The notes under the pieces: generated by a model
Databases searched by the model: none
Told to the model about the DNA's origin: nothing
What the model saw: the letters and a program-made list of their open reading frames with translations, nothing else
Shown: in pieces, positions 1-9,198 of the stretch
Position numbering within the stretch: the first letter of the stretch is position 1
Layout of the letters: each line of letters opens with the position of its first letter
Origin: Candidatus Aminicenantes bacterium UBA6072
GTDB lineage: Bacteria > Acidobacteriota > Aminicenantia > UBA2199
Assembly (NCBI GenBank): GCA_002436105.1
Contig: DIXU01000009.1
Coordinates: forward strand, 349,178 to 413,177
Direction: 5' to 3'
DNA: 64,000 nt
Position numbers and translations under genes: made by a program

Positions 1-1521
1 CTTGGCGAGGATCTCCTCCAGGTAGCGATCCGCCTCGTTGCGGAAGCCGGCCCGGTACAGGGCGCTGACCAGGCGGCCGCCGATCCAGTCCCATTCGCCG
101 CCGTTCTGGTAGCTCCAGGGGACGCGCAGCAGCGGGTGGGGGAAGAAATTCTCCGGGAAGGGGGGGAGAAGGGTGAAGGAGACGGTGCGCAGCCCATACT
201 CGCCGCGGCGCTTCTCCAGCACCTTCAGGAAGCGGGCGATCTCCGCCCGGCTCATCAGTCCGGCGCGCATGGCCTCGGCGTTGCCGCCCACGGCCAGGAT
301 GTTGCGCTCCCAGCGCAGAGAGTCGTCCTTGCCCTCGACGCGGTGGATCCGGAAGTACCCCCTGTCCGCCAGAAAGAGCTGGCGCCGGGTCTCGGCGACA
401 ACGGACTTCTCCCGCTGGCGCCACCTGTCGGCCATGGTTTCATCGTTCAGGCGCTCGGCCATGAGAACCAGCTTTTGCGCCGCCTGGATGAAGAGCGCCT
501 GCGCGTAGGTGGAGTACGTGCGCCTCGACCTGTCGGAGAGCTTGATCGCCCGCTGGTCGGGATAGGAACGCTCCACGTCGCCCCAGTCGGCGGTAAAGCC
601 GCTCCAGATCAGCCGCCGCTTGACATCCCGGCGCTTCTGCCACAGCCATTCCAGGGCCATCTCCAGTCGGCGCAGCCGCGAGACGCCCGCCACCTCGCCG
701 ACAAGCCATGAAGGGTCGGACAGGGCCAAATGCCAGGCGGCCAGCACCAGCGAGCTCTCCTGGTCGCTCTCGACCGTGTTCTTGTCGCAGCGCCCGATCG
801 TGTCCACCCAGTCCTGGACCTCCCCCTGCGGTCCTTGCGCCATGAAAAACCGGTCGACGATCCCCTGCAGATCGGCACCTGGGTAAAAGAAGCGCGCATA
901 TGCCAGCAGGGTGGCCGTGTCGCGGATCCAGACCTGCGGATAATCACTGCCGGCGGCGAAGCCGAAGAATTTTCCGTCCCGGCGGATCTCGTTGTTGCGC
1001 AACACCTGGCGCAGAAGGTACTGCCCGCGGTCGAGCAGGCCGCGGCCGCTTTCGTAGAACGTCGGCAGCTGGTCCTTCCTGAAGGCGGGCGCAACCAGCG
1101 GCAGCAGGCGCAGGGAGATCGTCGCGGTCTTCCAGCCCCTGTCCCGCCCCCAGAATTCGCCCTCGCGCACCAGGTCCCATTCGAGGAGGTAGGAACCGGG
1201 AGCGATGCTGAAGAATACCGGCAGGTCAAAGCGGGCCGTGGCGCCGGGTCGGACGGGAAGCGGCAGGGAGAAGCGCCGGTTGTCGAAGCGCACGTCCCTG
1301 CCCGCCGTGTCGCGCACATGGTAGGAAATCAGGATGTTGCCCGGCGATTCCAGGCGCTGCCGCGAGCGGTTGCGCACGGTGAAATGGAGCATGATCTTCT
1401 CGCCCTGGCGCGCCGTCACCTGCGCGGGATCGCAGCGGATCTCGACCTCGGCATGCCCCCGCCCGGCGAAAAGCAGGAACATCCCGATGAAAAGAGCCGC
1501 AGTGGAGCCCGGGCGTCTCAT
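1..1521 (-). CDS. Secreted six-hairpin glycosidase-like protein (partial, C-terminus outside window)
   Basis: The frame is open from an ATG at 1521 to the window edge, 507 codons with no stop, so the C-terminus lies to the left. Residues 1-24 form a signal peptide ending near GHAEV, followed by a beta-sandwich-like stretch of about 120 residues. The rest resembles (alpha/alpha)6-barrel glycosidases of the glycogen-debranching/GH15/GH63 type: VWIRDTATLLAYAR in the middle and PWSYQNGGEWDWIGG near the edge. Its ATG overlaps the rfbD stop (ATGA), so it is probably translationally coupled as the last visible gene of the nucleotide-sugar operon. A role in trimming or degrading an extracytoplasmic glycan is inference; substrate and exact GH family cannot be read from the sequence. 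Confidence 0.7.
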   Translation of the reverse strand, partial: MRRPGSTAALFIGMFLLFAGRGHAEVEIRCDPAQVTARQGEKIMLHFTVRNRSRQRLESPGNILISYHVRDTAGRDVRFDNRRFSLPLPVRPGATARFDLPVFFSIAPGSYLLEWDLVREGEFWGRDRGWKTATISLRLLPLVAPAFRKDQLPTFYESGRGLLDRGQYLLRQVLRNNEIRRDGKFFGFAAGSDYPQVWIRDTATLLAYARFFYPGADLQGIVDRFFMAQGPQGEVQDWVDTIGRCDKNTVESDQESSLVLAAWHLALSDPSWLVGEVAGVSRLRRLEMALEWLWQKRRDVKRRLIWSGFTADWGDVERSYPDQRAIKLSDRSRRTYSTYAQALFIQAAQKLVLMAERLNDETMADRWRQREKSVVAETRRQLFLADRGYFRIHRVEGKDDSLRWERNILAVGGNAEAMRAGLMSRAEIARFLKVLEKRRGEYGLRTVSFTLLPPFPENFFPHPLLRVPWSYQNGGEWDWIGGRLVSALYRAGFRNEADRYLEEILAK

Positions 1522-2432
1522 GTCCTGCCTCCTCGCGAGCTTGCGGGGCCGGCGGACCGGGCCTTTTCAGCGAAAAAGTCCTCCAGGTTCGATCGCCAGG
1601 GGCGCAGGCGGAAACCCAACTCCGCCTGGACCCTGGCGGTGGCGAGCACCGCTCGCCCGGGTCGCGGCGCGCGGGTGGGGAACCCGCTGGTCGGGATGGC
1701 CTCGATGGGAATTTTTTTCGCGATCCTTCCCGTCCGCAGCGCCAGCTCCTGGATGGCCACGGCGAAGTCGAACCAGGAGATCACGCCGGCATCGCAATAA
1801 TGATAGGTGCCGAAGCGCTCGCTGCCCGACTGCAGCAGGCCGGCGATGTTGGCGGCCAGGGCGGCGGCGTAGGTCGGGGCGCCGAACTGGTCGTCGACCA
1901 CCCGGGCCTTCTCCCGTTCGGCGAACACCCGGAGCATGGTATGAACGAAATTCGGCCCATGCACCCCGTACAGCCAGCTGATGCGCAGCAGGAAATGGCG
2001 CCGGAGACAGGCAGCGAGGCGCAGCTCGCCCTGGAGCTTGCTCCAGCCGTAGCGCGAAAGGGGACGCGGCTCGTCCTCCTCAGTGTATGGGTCGTCGCGG
2101 TCACCGGCAAAGACGTAATCGCTGGAAAAATGAACGAGCTTGGCCCCGATCTCCCCGGCCAGGCGGGCCAGGTTCTCCACTCCCCGGGCATTGAGGGCCA
2201 GGGCCGCCCCGGGCTCGTCCTCGGCGCGGTCCACGGCCGTATAGGCGGCGCAGTTGACGATCCAGGCGATGCGCCGGGAGAGGGCAAATGCCTCCAGCTG
2301 CCTGGGATCGCGGATATCCACCTCGCGATCGCTGGCGAAGAACCCCCAGCCCCGGGAGGCGAACTCGCCGGCCAGTTGCCGGCCCAGCATGCCGGCGGCA
2401 CCGACCAGCCAGATCCCGTTTTCAAATCCCAT
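1518..2432 (-). CDS. rfbD: dTDP-4-dehydrorhamnose reductase
   Basis: 304-residue extended SDR enzyme catalysing the last NADPH-dependent step of dTDP-L-rhamnose synthesis. The N-terminal nucleotide-binding motif is GAAGMLGRQL, then NCAAYTAVDRAE, SSDYVFAG and the catalytic YGWSK (YxxxK), all typical of RmlD; length is normal. It lies 14 nt downstream of rfbA and its stop overlaps the next start. The rfbB and rfbC partners are not in the window and presumably lie elsewhere. No clear Shine-Dalgarno precedes the ATG, so expression may depend on coupling to rfbA. Confidence 0.95.
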   Translation of the reverse strand: MGFENGIWLVGAAGMLGRQLAGEFASRGWGFFASDREVDIRDPRQLEAFALSRRIAWIVNCAAYTAVDRAEDEPGAALALNARGVENLARLAGEIGAKLVHFSSDYVFAGDRDDPYTEEDEPRPLSRYGWSKLQGELRLAACLRRHFLLRISWLYGVHGPNFVHTMLRVFAEREKARVVDDQFGAPTYAAALAANIAGLLQSGSERFGTYHYCDAGVISWFDFAVAIQELALRTGRIAKKIPIEAIPTSGFPTRAPRPGRAVLATARVQAELGFRLRPWRSNLEDFFAEKARSAGPASSRGGRT

Positions 2433-2446
2433 GGCGCCGGAGGGGA

Positions 2447-3325
2447 TCAGGGACGCTCGTCGGCCACGCGCAGCAGGTAGCTGCCGTAACCGCTCTTCTG
2501 CAGCGGCGCGGCCAGCTGCCGCAGCTGCTGCCGGCCGATCCAGCCGTTGTGGAAAGCGATCTCCTCCAGGCAGGCGATCTTGAGGTCCTGGCGATCCTCG
2601 ATGGTCTTGATGAAAAGGGTGGCATTGACCAGCGACTCGTGGGTGCCGGTATCGAGCCAGGCGAAGCCCCGGCCCAGCACCTGCACGCGCAGCGTGCCCT
2701 TTTTCATGTAGGCGCGGTTGACGTCGGTGATCTCCAGCTCGCCGCGGGCCGACGGCTTCAGCGCCCGCGCGATGGCGACGATGTCGCGATCGTAGAAATA
2801 GAGGCCGACCACGGCCAGGTTCGAGCGGGGCCGTTCCGGCTTTTCCTCGATGGAAACAGCGCGGCCCGCGGCGTCGATCTCCACCACGCCGTAACGCTCG
2901 GGGTCCTTGACGGCGTAGCCGAAAACGGTGGCGCCCCCGGCGCTGACGGCGCTCACGGCCTGGCGTAGCCTGCCGGTCAGTCCCGTGCCGTAAAAGATGT
3001 TGTCGCCCAGCACCAGGCAGACGGGTTCGCCGGCGATGAACTCCTCGCCGACCAGGAAGGCGTCGGCCAGCCCGCGCGGCTCTTCCTGGACCCGGTAGGC
3101 GAAGCGCACCCCCAGCTGCCCGCCGTCGCCCAGCAGCGAGCGGAAGCGGGGCAGGTCAGCGGGGGTGGAGATGACCAGGATGTCGCTGATGCCGGCCAGC
3201 ATCAGCGTTGACAGCGGGTAATAGATCATCGGCTTGTCGTAGACCGGGAGCAGCTGCTTGCACATCACCTGGGTGATGGGATGGAGGCGGGTGCCGTGGC
3301 CGCCGGCCAGGACGATACCTTTCAT
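2447..3325 (-). CDS. rfbA: Glucose-1-phosphate thymidylyltransferase
   Basis: 292 residues, the usual RmlA length. It joins dTTP and glucose-1-phosphate to dTDP-glucose, the entry step to dTDP-rhamnose. The N-terminal nucleotidyltransferase signature is KGIVLAGGHGTRLHP, followed by QLLPVYDKPMIYYPLSTLM, LVLGDNIFYG and VEIDAAGRAVSIEEKP, all diagnostic. A GGGGGA ribosome-binding site precedes the ATG. It sits between glmS and rfbD in a same-strand operon supplying activated sugars. Confidence 0.96.
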   Translation of the reverse strand: MKGIVLAGGHGTRLHPITQVMCKQLLPVYDKPMIYYPLSTLMLAGISDILVISTPADLPRFRSLLGDGGQLGVRFAYRVQEEPRGLADAFLVGEEFIAGEPVCLVLGDNIFYGTGLTGRLRQAVSAVSAGGATVFGYAVKDPERYGVVEIDAAGRAVSIEEKPERPRSNLAVVGLYFYDRDIVAIARALKPSARGELEITDVNRAYMKKGTLRVQVLGRGFAWLDTGTHESLVNATLFIKTIEDRQDLKIACLEEIAFHNGWIGRQQLRQLAAPLQKSGYGSYLLRVADERP

Positions 3326-3362
3326 GGGTTCCCCCTTTGTTCCTTTTCCATGGCGACGCGCC

Positions 3363-5189
3363 CTACTCCACCGTGACCGCCTTGGCCAGGTTGCGCGGCT
3401 TGTCGATGTCGCAGCCCTTGGCCCGGGCGATGAAATAGGCGAAGAGCTGCAGCGGCACGATGTTCAGCACCGGCTGCAGGATGGGCAGCGTTTCGGGGAC
3501 GCGGATGACATCGTCGCAGACATCGGCGATGCGGCCGCTGTTCTCGCCGGCGATGGCCAGCACCCGGCCGTTGCGCGCCTTGATCTCCTGGATGTTGCTG
3601 AGCATCTTGTCGAAGGTGGCATCCTGGGTGACGATGGCCACGGTGGGGAATTCCTCGTCGATGAGCGAGATGGGGCCGTGCTTCATTTCGCCGGCGGGGT
3701 AGCCCTCGGCGTGGATGTAGGAGATCTCCTTCAGCTTCAGCGCCCCCTCCATGGCGGTGGGATAGTTGTGCTGGCGGCCGATGAACAGGAAATCCTTGTA
3801 ACGCGAGTATTCCTGCGCAAGCTTCTTGACATGCTCGATATCGGTGAGGATCTTCTTGACCTGGCGCGGCAATTTCTTGATGGCCTGGATGACGGCGCTG
3901 CCCTCGCTGAAGGAAAGGCCCTGGTAGCGGCCGACATGCAGCGCCATCAGCGTCAGCACCACCAGCTGCGAGGTGTAGATCTTGGTGGACGCCACGCCGA
4001 ACTCGGGGCCGGCGTGATTGTAGACGCCGGCGTCGGTGATCTGGGCGACGGCCGAGCCCACGACGTTGACCACGCCGAGGATCAGCGCCCCCTTGCGCTT
4101 GGCCTCGCGGATGGCGGCAATGGTGTCGGCGGTCTCCCCCGACTGCGACAGGGCCAGGACCGCGGTTTCGCCGTCCATCTTCAGCTTGCGGTAGCGGAAC
4201 TCCGAGGCCACCTCGACTTCGACGTGCAGATCGCACAGGCTCTCGAAGATGTAGCGGCCGCAGAGCCCGGCATAGAAGCTGGTGCCGCAGGAGACGATGA
4301 CCAGTCTTTTCAGGTTCTTCAAACGCTCCAGGACCGGCTCGAGGCCGCCCAGCTTGGAAACGCCCTCGCTTTCGATGAGGCGGCCTCGGTAGGCGTTCTC
4401 GATGGCCTGCGGCTGCTCGAAGATCTCCTTGAGCATGTAGTGCTCGAATCCCTTCTTGTCGGCCCCGTCGTCGCGGCCCTCGCGAACCTCGACTTCCCTC
4501 TCCAGGAACTCGTTGTTCAGGTTCTTGATATGGTAGCCGCCCGGATGCAGCACGGCCATCTCGTCGTCGTTGAGCGAGATGATCTTCTGGGTGTACGGCT
4601 GCAGGGCATTGGCGTCGGAGGCGGCGAAATACTCGCCTTCGCCGATGCCGATGATGATCGGGCTGCCGCGCCGGACGATCACGATCTGTTCCGGAACGTC
4701 GGCGTGCATGGCCGCGAGGCCGAAGGTCCCATCCAGATGCTGCACCGCCATCCGCACCGCCTTCTCCAGGTCACCGTCGAAGTGCTCCTCGATCAGGTGA
4801 GCGATCACCTCGCTGTCGGTCTCCGAGCGGAAGAGGTGCTTCCTGGCCAGCAGGTCTTCCTTCAGCTCCAGGTAATTCTCGATGATGCCGTTGTGCACGA
4901 CGGCGATCTTCTCCCCGCAATCGGCATGGGGATGGGCGTTCTCCTCGGAAGGGCGGCCGTGGGTCGCCCAGCGGGTATGGGCGATGCCGCAATGGCCGGG
5001 CAGCGGCCGCTCGATCCCCTTCTTCTCCAGGTCGGACACCTTGCCCACGGCGCGAATGAGGTTCAGTTTCGTGCCGTCGGCCACGGCCAGGCCGGCCGAG
5101 TCGTAGCCGCGGTACTCCAGGCGCTTCAAGCCGTCCAGCAGGATGGGCTTGGCCGCCCGCTTCCCGCAGTAGCCGATGATCCCGCACAT
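3363..5189 (-). CDS. glmS: Glutamine--fructose-6-phosphate aminotransferase (isomerizing)
   Basis: 608 residues, full length. It makes glucosamine-6-phosphate from fructose-6-phosphate and glutamine, the first step to UDP-GlcNAc. It begins MCGIIGY, so Cys2 is the N-terminal nucleophile of the glutaminase domain (about 1-240); two SIS domains follow (CGTSFYAG, LSQSGETADT and GVASTKIYTSQ), ending AVTVE as expected. GGAGG lies 4 nt before the ATG. Its place inside a UDP-glucuronate/rhamnose operon links amino-sugar supply to surface polysaccharide synthesis. A uridylyltransferase of the GlmU type is encoded at 26959-27924. Confidence 0.97.
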   Translation of the reverse strand: MCGIIGYCGKRAAKPILLDGLKRLEYRGYDSAGLAVADGTKLNLIRAVGKVSDLEKKGIERPLPGHCGIAHTRWATHGRPSEENAHPHADCGEKIAVVHNGIIENYLELKEDLLARKHLFRSETDSEVIAHLIEEHFDGDLEKAVRMAVQHLDGTFGLAAMHADVPEQIVIVRRGSPIIIGIGEGEYFAASDANALQPYTQKIISLNDDEMAVLHPGGYHIKNLNNEFLEREVEVREGRDDGADKKGFEHYMLKEIFEQPQAIENAYRGRLIESEGVSKLGGLEPVLERLKNLKRLVIVSCGTSFYAGLCGRYIFESLCDLHVEVEVASEFRYRKLKMDGETAVLALSQSGETADTIAAIREAKRKGALILGVVNVVGSAVAQITDAGVYNHAGPEFGVASTKIYTSQLVVLTLMALHVGRYQGLSFSEGSAVIQAIKKLPRQVKKILTDIEHVKKLAQEYSRYKDFLFIGRQHNYPTAMEGALKLKEISYIHAEGYPAGEMKHGPISLIDEEFPTVAIVTQDATFDKMLSNIQEIKARNGRVLAIAGENSGRIADVCDDVIRVPETLPILQPVLNIVPLQLFAYFIARAKGCDIDKPRNLAKAVTVE

Positions 5190-5213
5190 GGGTCCTCCTT
5201 GGCGGCGAGCCCC

Positions 5214-6599
5214 TTACGCAAAATGGGTCAAGCTCGGCTTGCCCAGGGGATAGACGTTGAAGCCGATCTCGAAGAGCCGCCGGTGGTCGAGGATGTTGCG
5301 GCCGTCGAACACGAACGCCGGCTTGCGCATGGAGGCGAACACCTTCTCGTAATCGAGGGCCTGGAAATCCCGCCATTCGGTGATCACCGCCAGGGCCTGG
5401 GCGCCGTCGGCCGCCCGATAGGGATCGGCCGCGTAGTCCACCTCGCCGGCGAGGCCGGCCAGGTCGCGGCGGGCGTTGTCCAGCGCCTGGGGATCGCTGA
5501 TGGCCAGGATCGCCCGTTCCTCGAGGAGCTTGCGCGCCACGTATATCCCCGGCGATTCGCGCGTATCCCCGGTGTCGGCCTTGAAGGCGAATCCCAGCAG
5601 CGCGATCTTCTTGCCCACGACGGTATGGAACATCTCGCGGATGATCGTCTGCACGAATCGGTCCTGCTGGTACTCGTTCATGCGGATCACCGCCTGCCAG
5701 TAGTCGGCCACCTCGGCCAGCCCGTAGCTGCGGGCGATGTAGACCAGGTTCAGGATGTCCTTCTTGAAGCAGGAGCCGCCGAAGCCGATGCTGGCGCTGA
5801 GAAAGCGCGGGCCGATGCGGCGGTCGCTGCCCACGGCGTAGGAGATCTCGCTGACGTCGGCGCCGGTTTTCTCGCACAGGGCCGATATCGAGTTGATCGA
5901 CGAGATGCGCTGGGCCAGGAAGGCATTGGCCACCAGCTTGGAGAGCTCGGCCGACCACAGGTTGGTGGTGATGATCCGGTCGCCGGGAACCCAGCGGGCG
6001 AAGATGCCGACGATCTCCTCGGCCGCCTTGCGCCCCTCCTCGGTCTGCCGCGAGCCGATCAGCACCCGGTCGGGCTCCAGCAGGTCCTTGACCGCCGTCC
6101 CCTCGGCGAGGAACTCGGGATTGGATACGACCTCGAAGCGCAGTCCCTTCTTGTTCTCCTGCAGGATGCGCTCCATGGCCTCGGCGGTGCGCACCGGCAG
6201 GGTGCTCTTCTCGACGATGATCTTGGCGCGGTCGGAATGGGCGACGATCTCGTAAGCGGTTTTCTCCCAGTACTGCAGGTCGGAGGCCATGCCGGCGCCG
6301 TGGCCGAAGGTCTTGGTGGGCGTGTTGACCGAGACGAAGATGATATCGGCCTCGCGGATCCCGGCGGCGATGTCGGTGGAAAAGGACAGGTTGCGGCCGC
6401 GCGCCTCGCGCACCACGTCCAGGAGCCCGGGCTCGAAGATGGGCAGGCGGTCGCTGTTCCAGGCCTGGATGCGCTCGGCATTGACATCGACCACGTTCAC
6501 CTTGAGGTCGGGGCACTTGGCGGCGATGACGGCCATGGTCGGGCCGCCCACGTAGCCGGCGCCGATGCACAAAATGTTTTTCTTGAACTTCATGGGCAT
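5214..6599 (-). CDS. ugd: UDP-glucose 6-dehydrogenase, eukaryote-like type
   Basis: 461-residue NAD-dependent enzyme oxidising UDP-glucose to UDP-glucuronate. Rossmann motif CIGAGYVGGPT, SVNTPTKT, VEKSTLPVRTAEA, SNPEFLAEGTA and the catalytic-cysteine segment GFGGSCFKKDILNLVY are present. The last, with YWQAVIRMNEYQ and STLPVR, resembles animal/plant UGDH more than typical E. coli-type Ugd. Translation may start at the second Met (6593), which sits 7 nt after GAGG. It lies 18 nt downstream of the UDP-glucuronate 4-epimerase, which would use its product. Confidence 0.94.
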   Translation of the reverse strand: MPMKFKKNILCIGAGYVGGPTMAVIAAKCPDLKVNVVDVNAERIQAWNSDRLPIFEPGLLDVVREARGRNLSFSTDIAAGIREADIIFVSVNTPTKTFGHGAGMASDLQYWEKTAYEIVAHSDRAKIIVEKSTLPVRTAEAMERILQENKKGLRFEVVSNPEFLAEGTAVKDLLEPDRVLIGSRQTEEGRKAAEEIVGIFARWVPGDRIITTNLWSAELSKLVANAFLAQRISSINSISALCEKTGADVSEISYAVGSDRRIGPRFLSASIGFGGSCFKKDILNLVYIARSYGLAEVADYWQAVIRMNEYQQDRFVQTIIREMFHTVVGKKIALLGFAFKADTGDTRESPGIYVARKLLEERAILAISDPQALDNARRDLAGLAGEVDYAADPYRAADGAQALAVITEWRDFQALDYEKVFASMRKPAFVFDGRNILDHRRLFEIGFNVYPLGKPSLTHFA

Positions 6600-6617
6600 A
6601 CCTCGATGATCGACAGG

Positions 6618-7715
6618 CTAATCCCGGCCATAGTATTCCCTGTACCACTGGATGAAGCGCGCCACGCCGTCCTCGACCGGGGTCGACGGGGCGAAGCCGA
6701 CGTGACGGTCCAAGGCCTCGATGTCGGCGCTCGTCTCGGGAACGTCTCCGGGCTGCAGGGGCAGCAGGACCTTCTTCGCTCTCCGACCCAGTTCTTTCTC
6801 GATGAGCCCGATGAAATGCAGAAGGTCGACCGGGCGGTTGTTGCCGATGTTGAAGATACGGTAGGGGGCTGACGAGCTGGCCGGGTCGGGGCGCTGGGCG
6901 TCCCAGCCCGGGTCGGGGGACGGCGGCCTGTTCATCACGCGCCAGATCCCCTCCACGATATCGTCGATGTAGGTGAAATCGCGCTTCATGTTCCCGTGGT
7001 TGTACACCTCGACGGGCTCGCCGGCGAGGATCCTGCGGGTGAAGATGAACAGCGCCATGTCGGGGCGGCCCCAGGGGCCGTAGACGGTGAAGAAGCGCAA
7101 CCCGGTGGCCGGGATGCCGTAGAGGTGCGCGTAGCTGTGGGCCATCAGCTCATTGGCCTTCTTGCTGGCCGCGTAGAGCGACAACGGGTGGTCGACATTG
7201 TGGCTCACCGAGAAGGGCTGCTCCCGGTTGCCGCCGTAGACCGAGGAAGAGGAGGCGAAGACCAGGTGGCGCACCGGGTGCTGGCGGCAGTTCTCCAGGA
7301 TGTTCATGAAGCCGATGATGTTGCTCTCCATGTAGGCCCAGGGATTCTGCAGCGAATAGCGCACGCCGGCCTGGGCGGCCAGGTGGGCCACCAGCCGAGG
7401 CTTTTCGCCGGCAAAGATCGCCCCCATCCTCTCCCGGTCCTGCAGGTCGGCCTTGTAGAAGACGATCCCCGGGGCCTCGAGCCGGGCCCCGTCGCGCCGC
7501 TCCAGCCCCTCCAGGTCGGCGGCGGCGAAGCCGAGTTCGCGCAAGCGGGCCCGCTTCAGATTGACATCATAGTAATCGTTGAGGTTGTCGATGCCGATGA
7601 CCGGGTGCCCTTCGGCCAGGAGCCGCCTGGCGAGGTGAAAGCCGATGAAACCGGCTGTCCCGGTCACCAACACGGCGGGCTTGGCGTCGACGGCTCCGTG
7701 ATCTCCAGGCGTCAT
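6618..7715 (-). CDS. UDP-glucuronate 4-epimerase (NAD-dependent epimerase)
   Basis: 365-residue extended SDR enzyme that should interconvert UDP-glucuronate and UDP-galacturonate. The motif VLVTGTAGFIGFHLA is followed by DNLNDYYDVNLK, a family hallmark, then HLAAQAGVRYSL, the catalytic YAASKKANE and TGLRFFTVYGPWGRPDMA. The open frame extends to 7808, but the ATG at 7715 has a GGGAG site about 10 nt upstream and gives the normal family N-terminus. First gene of the sugar operon; the promoter at 7808-7835 leaves a leader of about 86 nt. With ugd it forms a UDP-hexuronate module. Confidence 0.9.
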   Translation of the reverse strand: MTPGDHGAVDAKPAVLVTGTAGFIGFHLARRLLAEGHPVIGIDNLNDYYDVNLKRARLRELGFAAADLEGLERRDGARLEAPGIVFYKADLQDRERMGAIFAGEKPRLVAHLAAQAGVRYSLQNPWAYMESNIIGFMNILENCRQHPVRHLVFASSSSVYGGNREQPFSVSHNVDHPLSLYAASKKANELMAHSYAHLYGIPATGLRFFTVYGPWGRPDMALFIFTRRILAGEPVEVYNHGNMKRDFTYIDDIVEGIWRVMNRPPSPDPGWDAQRPDPASSSAPYRIFNIGNNRPVDLLHFIGLIEKELGRRAKKVLLPLQPGDVPETSADIEALDRHVGFAPSTPVEDGVARFIQWYREYYGRD

Positions 7716-7807
7716 GGGTGATGGCTCCCTTCTGTTGGGCCCGGGCACGCCCCTCCCCGCGACCGAAAAAGACAAAGGGGACGGCATTCCCTGCCCAACG
7801 ATATTCA

Positions 7808-7835
7808 ATTATAGTATATCCCTTGCGAAAATCAA
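7808..7835 (-). promoter_or_regulatory. Sigma-70-type promoter of the nucleotide-sugar operon
   Basis: On the minus strand TTGATT (7830-7835) and TATAAT (7808-7813) are separated by 16 bp. The next start codon is at 7715, giving an untranslated leader of roughly 86 nt in which I see no recognisable riboswitch. The interval 7716-7974 otherwise holds no gene. Confidence 0.6.
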
Positions 7836-7974
7836 AGCTGGACGGAAGCATGCCACTGGGTTCCCCTCAGGCAGCCGGCCGCCAATGGGGGTGAATCGCT
7901 CCCGGGCAGGACGCGACCGGATTCGAGATATCTTGATTGCTTTTAGGCAAATCCGGAGGAAAGGTCGTCCCCGA

Positions 7975-9120
7975 TTATTTTTGCTCGATGAAACAGGTAT
8001 CCAGCTTGCTCAAAAAGCGCTTGTCGGTCATGCCGGTCCGGTTGAACATGACCACGCTCCCCAGTCCCAAATCGGGATAGATCCTCAGTTCGCAATAATA
8101 GCCGCCACCGCCGCCGGCATGGGCAAAATAGCGATTCCCTTTCAGCAGGCCCTTGAACCAGGAGAGGCACATCCCCGTCGCCTTGCCCGTGCGCGTGCGA
8201 TTTTCGGAAAACAGCATTTCTTTGGAATCGGCCGACAGCAATCGGCCATCATCGCGCAGCAGATCCCGGATGTATTTGACAAACGCATCGGCCGTGCCGA
8301 TCAAACCGCCATAGGATATCCCGTTGACGTAAAAATCCTCGAATGCCTTCCACCGCCCTTCTGTTCGTCTCAGATATTTCGCCTTGTCCAAGAAAAAGCC
8401 CAGGAGAAGGTAGGAAAAGCTGAACCGCTTGTGATACCCCTTCGCATGGCGCGCGGCGTCGGCGATTTCGAAACCCAGCTCGCCGGGCAGAATCGCCAGC
8501 GGCTGGAAGATGTTTTCCCGGATATACTCCTCATAGCGCTGACCGGAAACCCTTTCAATAAGCTGCCCGAGCAGGACATAGCCAAGATTGGAATAGGCAA
8601 ATTTCTCGTTCGGCTTCGCTTTCACCAGGTTATGCTTGCGAAAGATCCGTTGGAAAAAACCGTCCCGGTCAAAGCCCCTATGCTCACCAACCGGGTGGAT
8701 CCAGCTTAGGGGGATCGGATTGGGAATGCCGGAGGAATGAGAAAGGAGCTGCCGGATCGTGATCCCGGGAGGATAGGGAAAGTCATGCAAGTACTCGATG
8801 ACCGGACGGTCCAGACCGATCTTTTTCCGCTCGGCCAATTGCAGCACGGCGAGGGCCGTGAAGGTCTTGGTAACGGAATAAGCGTTGTAAGTCGTATTAT
8901 CATCGGCCTTTTCCCGTTTTTTCAGGTCGGCCCATCCATGGCGAAATTCGTGGATAACCCGGTTCGCGTCGAAGATCACGTATTGCACGGAGGGCGAGCT
9001 GTTATTCTCGACCTGCCGGGTCAGGATACGGTCCATTCTCTCCTCCGGGGTATTGGCCGCCTGTGTTTTGCAGGCAGCGAGCAGCGCCGCGGCCGCGATG
9101 ACGGCGAGCACCGCTTTCAT
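7975..9120 (-). CDS. Serine hydrolase lipoprotein (class C beta-lactamase/PBP4* fold)
   Basis: 381 residues. The signal peptide ends in a lipobox (LAAC, Cys17), so it is probably a membrane-anchored lipoprotein. The beta-lactamase-like serine hydrolase fold is shown by the catalytic SVTK (Ser82-Lys85), the YSN motif in FAYSNLGY and the HAGGGGGY stretch replacing KTG. Such proteins act as D,D-peptidases, esterases or peptidases rather than true beta-lactamases, and the substrate cannot be told here. Monocistronic, with its own promoter (9153-9181) and leader of about 25 nt. Confidence 0.85.
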   Translation of the reverse strand: MKAVLAVIAAAALLAACKTQAANTPEERMDRILTRQVENNSSPSVQYVIFDANRVIHEFRHGWADLKKREKADDNTTYNAYSVTKTFTALAVLQLAERKKIGLDRPVIEYLHDFPYPPGITIRQLLSHSSGIPNPIPLSWIHPVGEHRGFDRDGFFQRIFRKHNLVKAKPNEKFAYSNLGYVLLGQLIERVSGQRYEEYIRENIFQPLAILPGELGFEIADAARHAKGYHKRFSFSYLLLGFFLDKAKYLRRTEGRWKAFEDFYVNGISYGGLIGTADAFVKYIRDLLRDDGRLLSADSKEMLFSENRTRTGKATGMCLSWFKGLLKGNRYFAHAGGGGGYYCELRIYPDLGLGSVVMFNRTGMTDKRFLSKLDTCFIEQK

Positions 9121-9152
9121 GGCTTGCGGGCGCCAGTCAATCCCATGGCCAG

Positions 9153-9181
9153 TTTATACAACCGGGAGTTAAAGAATTCAA
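9153..9181 (-). promoter_or_regulatory. Promoter of the serine hydrolase gene
   Basis: Minus-strand TTGAAT (9176-9181), 17-bp spacer, TATAAA (9153-9158). The expected transcription start is about 25 nt before the ATG at 9120. Confidence 0.6.
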
Positions 9182-9198
9182 GCAGGCTCCTGAAAACC

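Noticed and set aside
3258..6872. Very long open frame on the plus strand opposite glmS, ugd and the epimerase
   Set aside because: High-G+C shadow: composition is dominated by Asp/Leu/Gly/His from antisense codons, no motif is recognisable, and the opposite strand holds clear enzymes.
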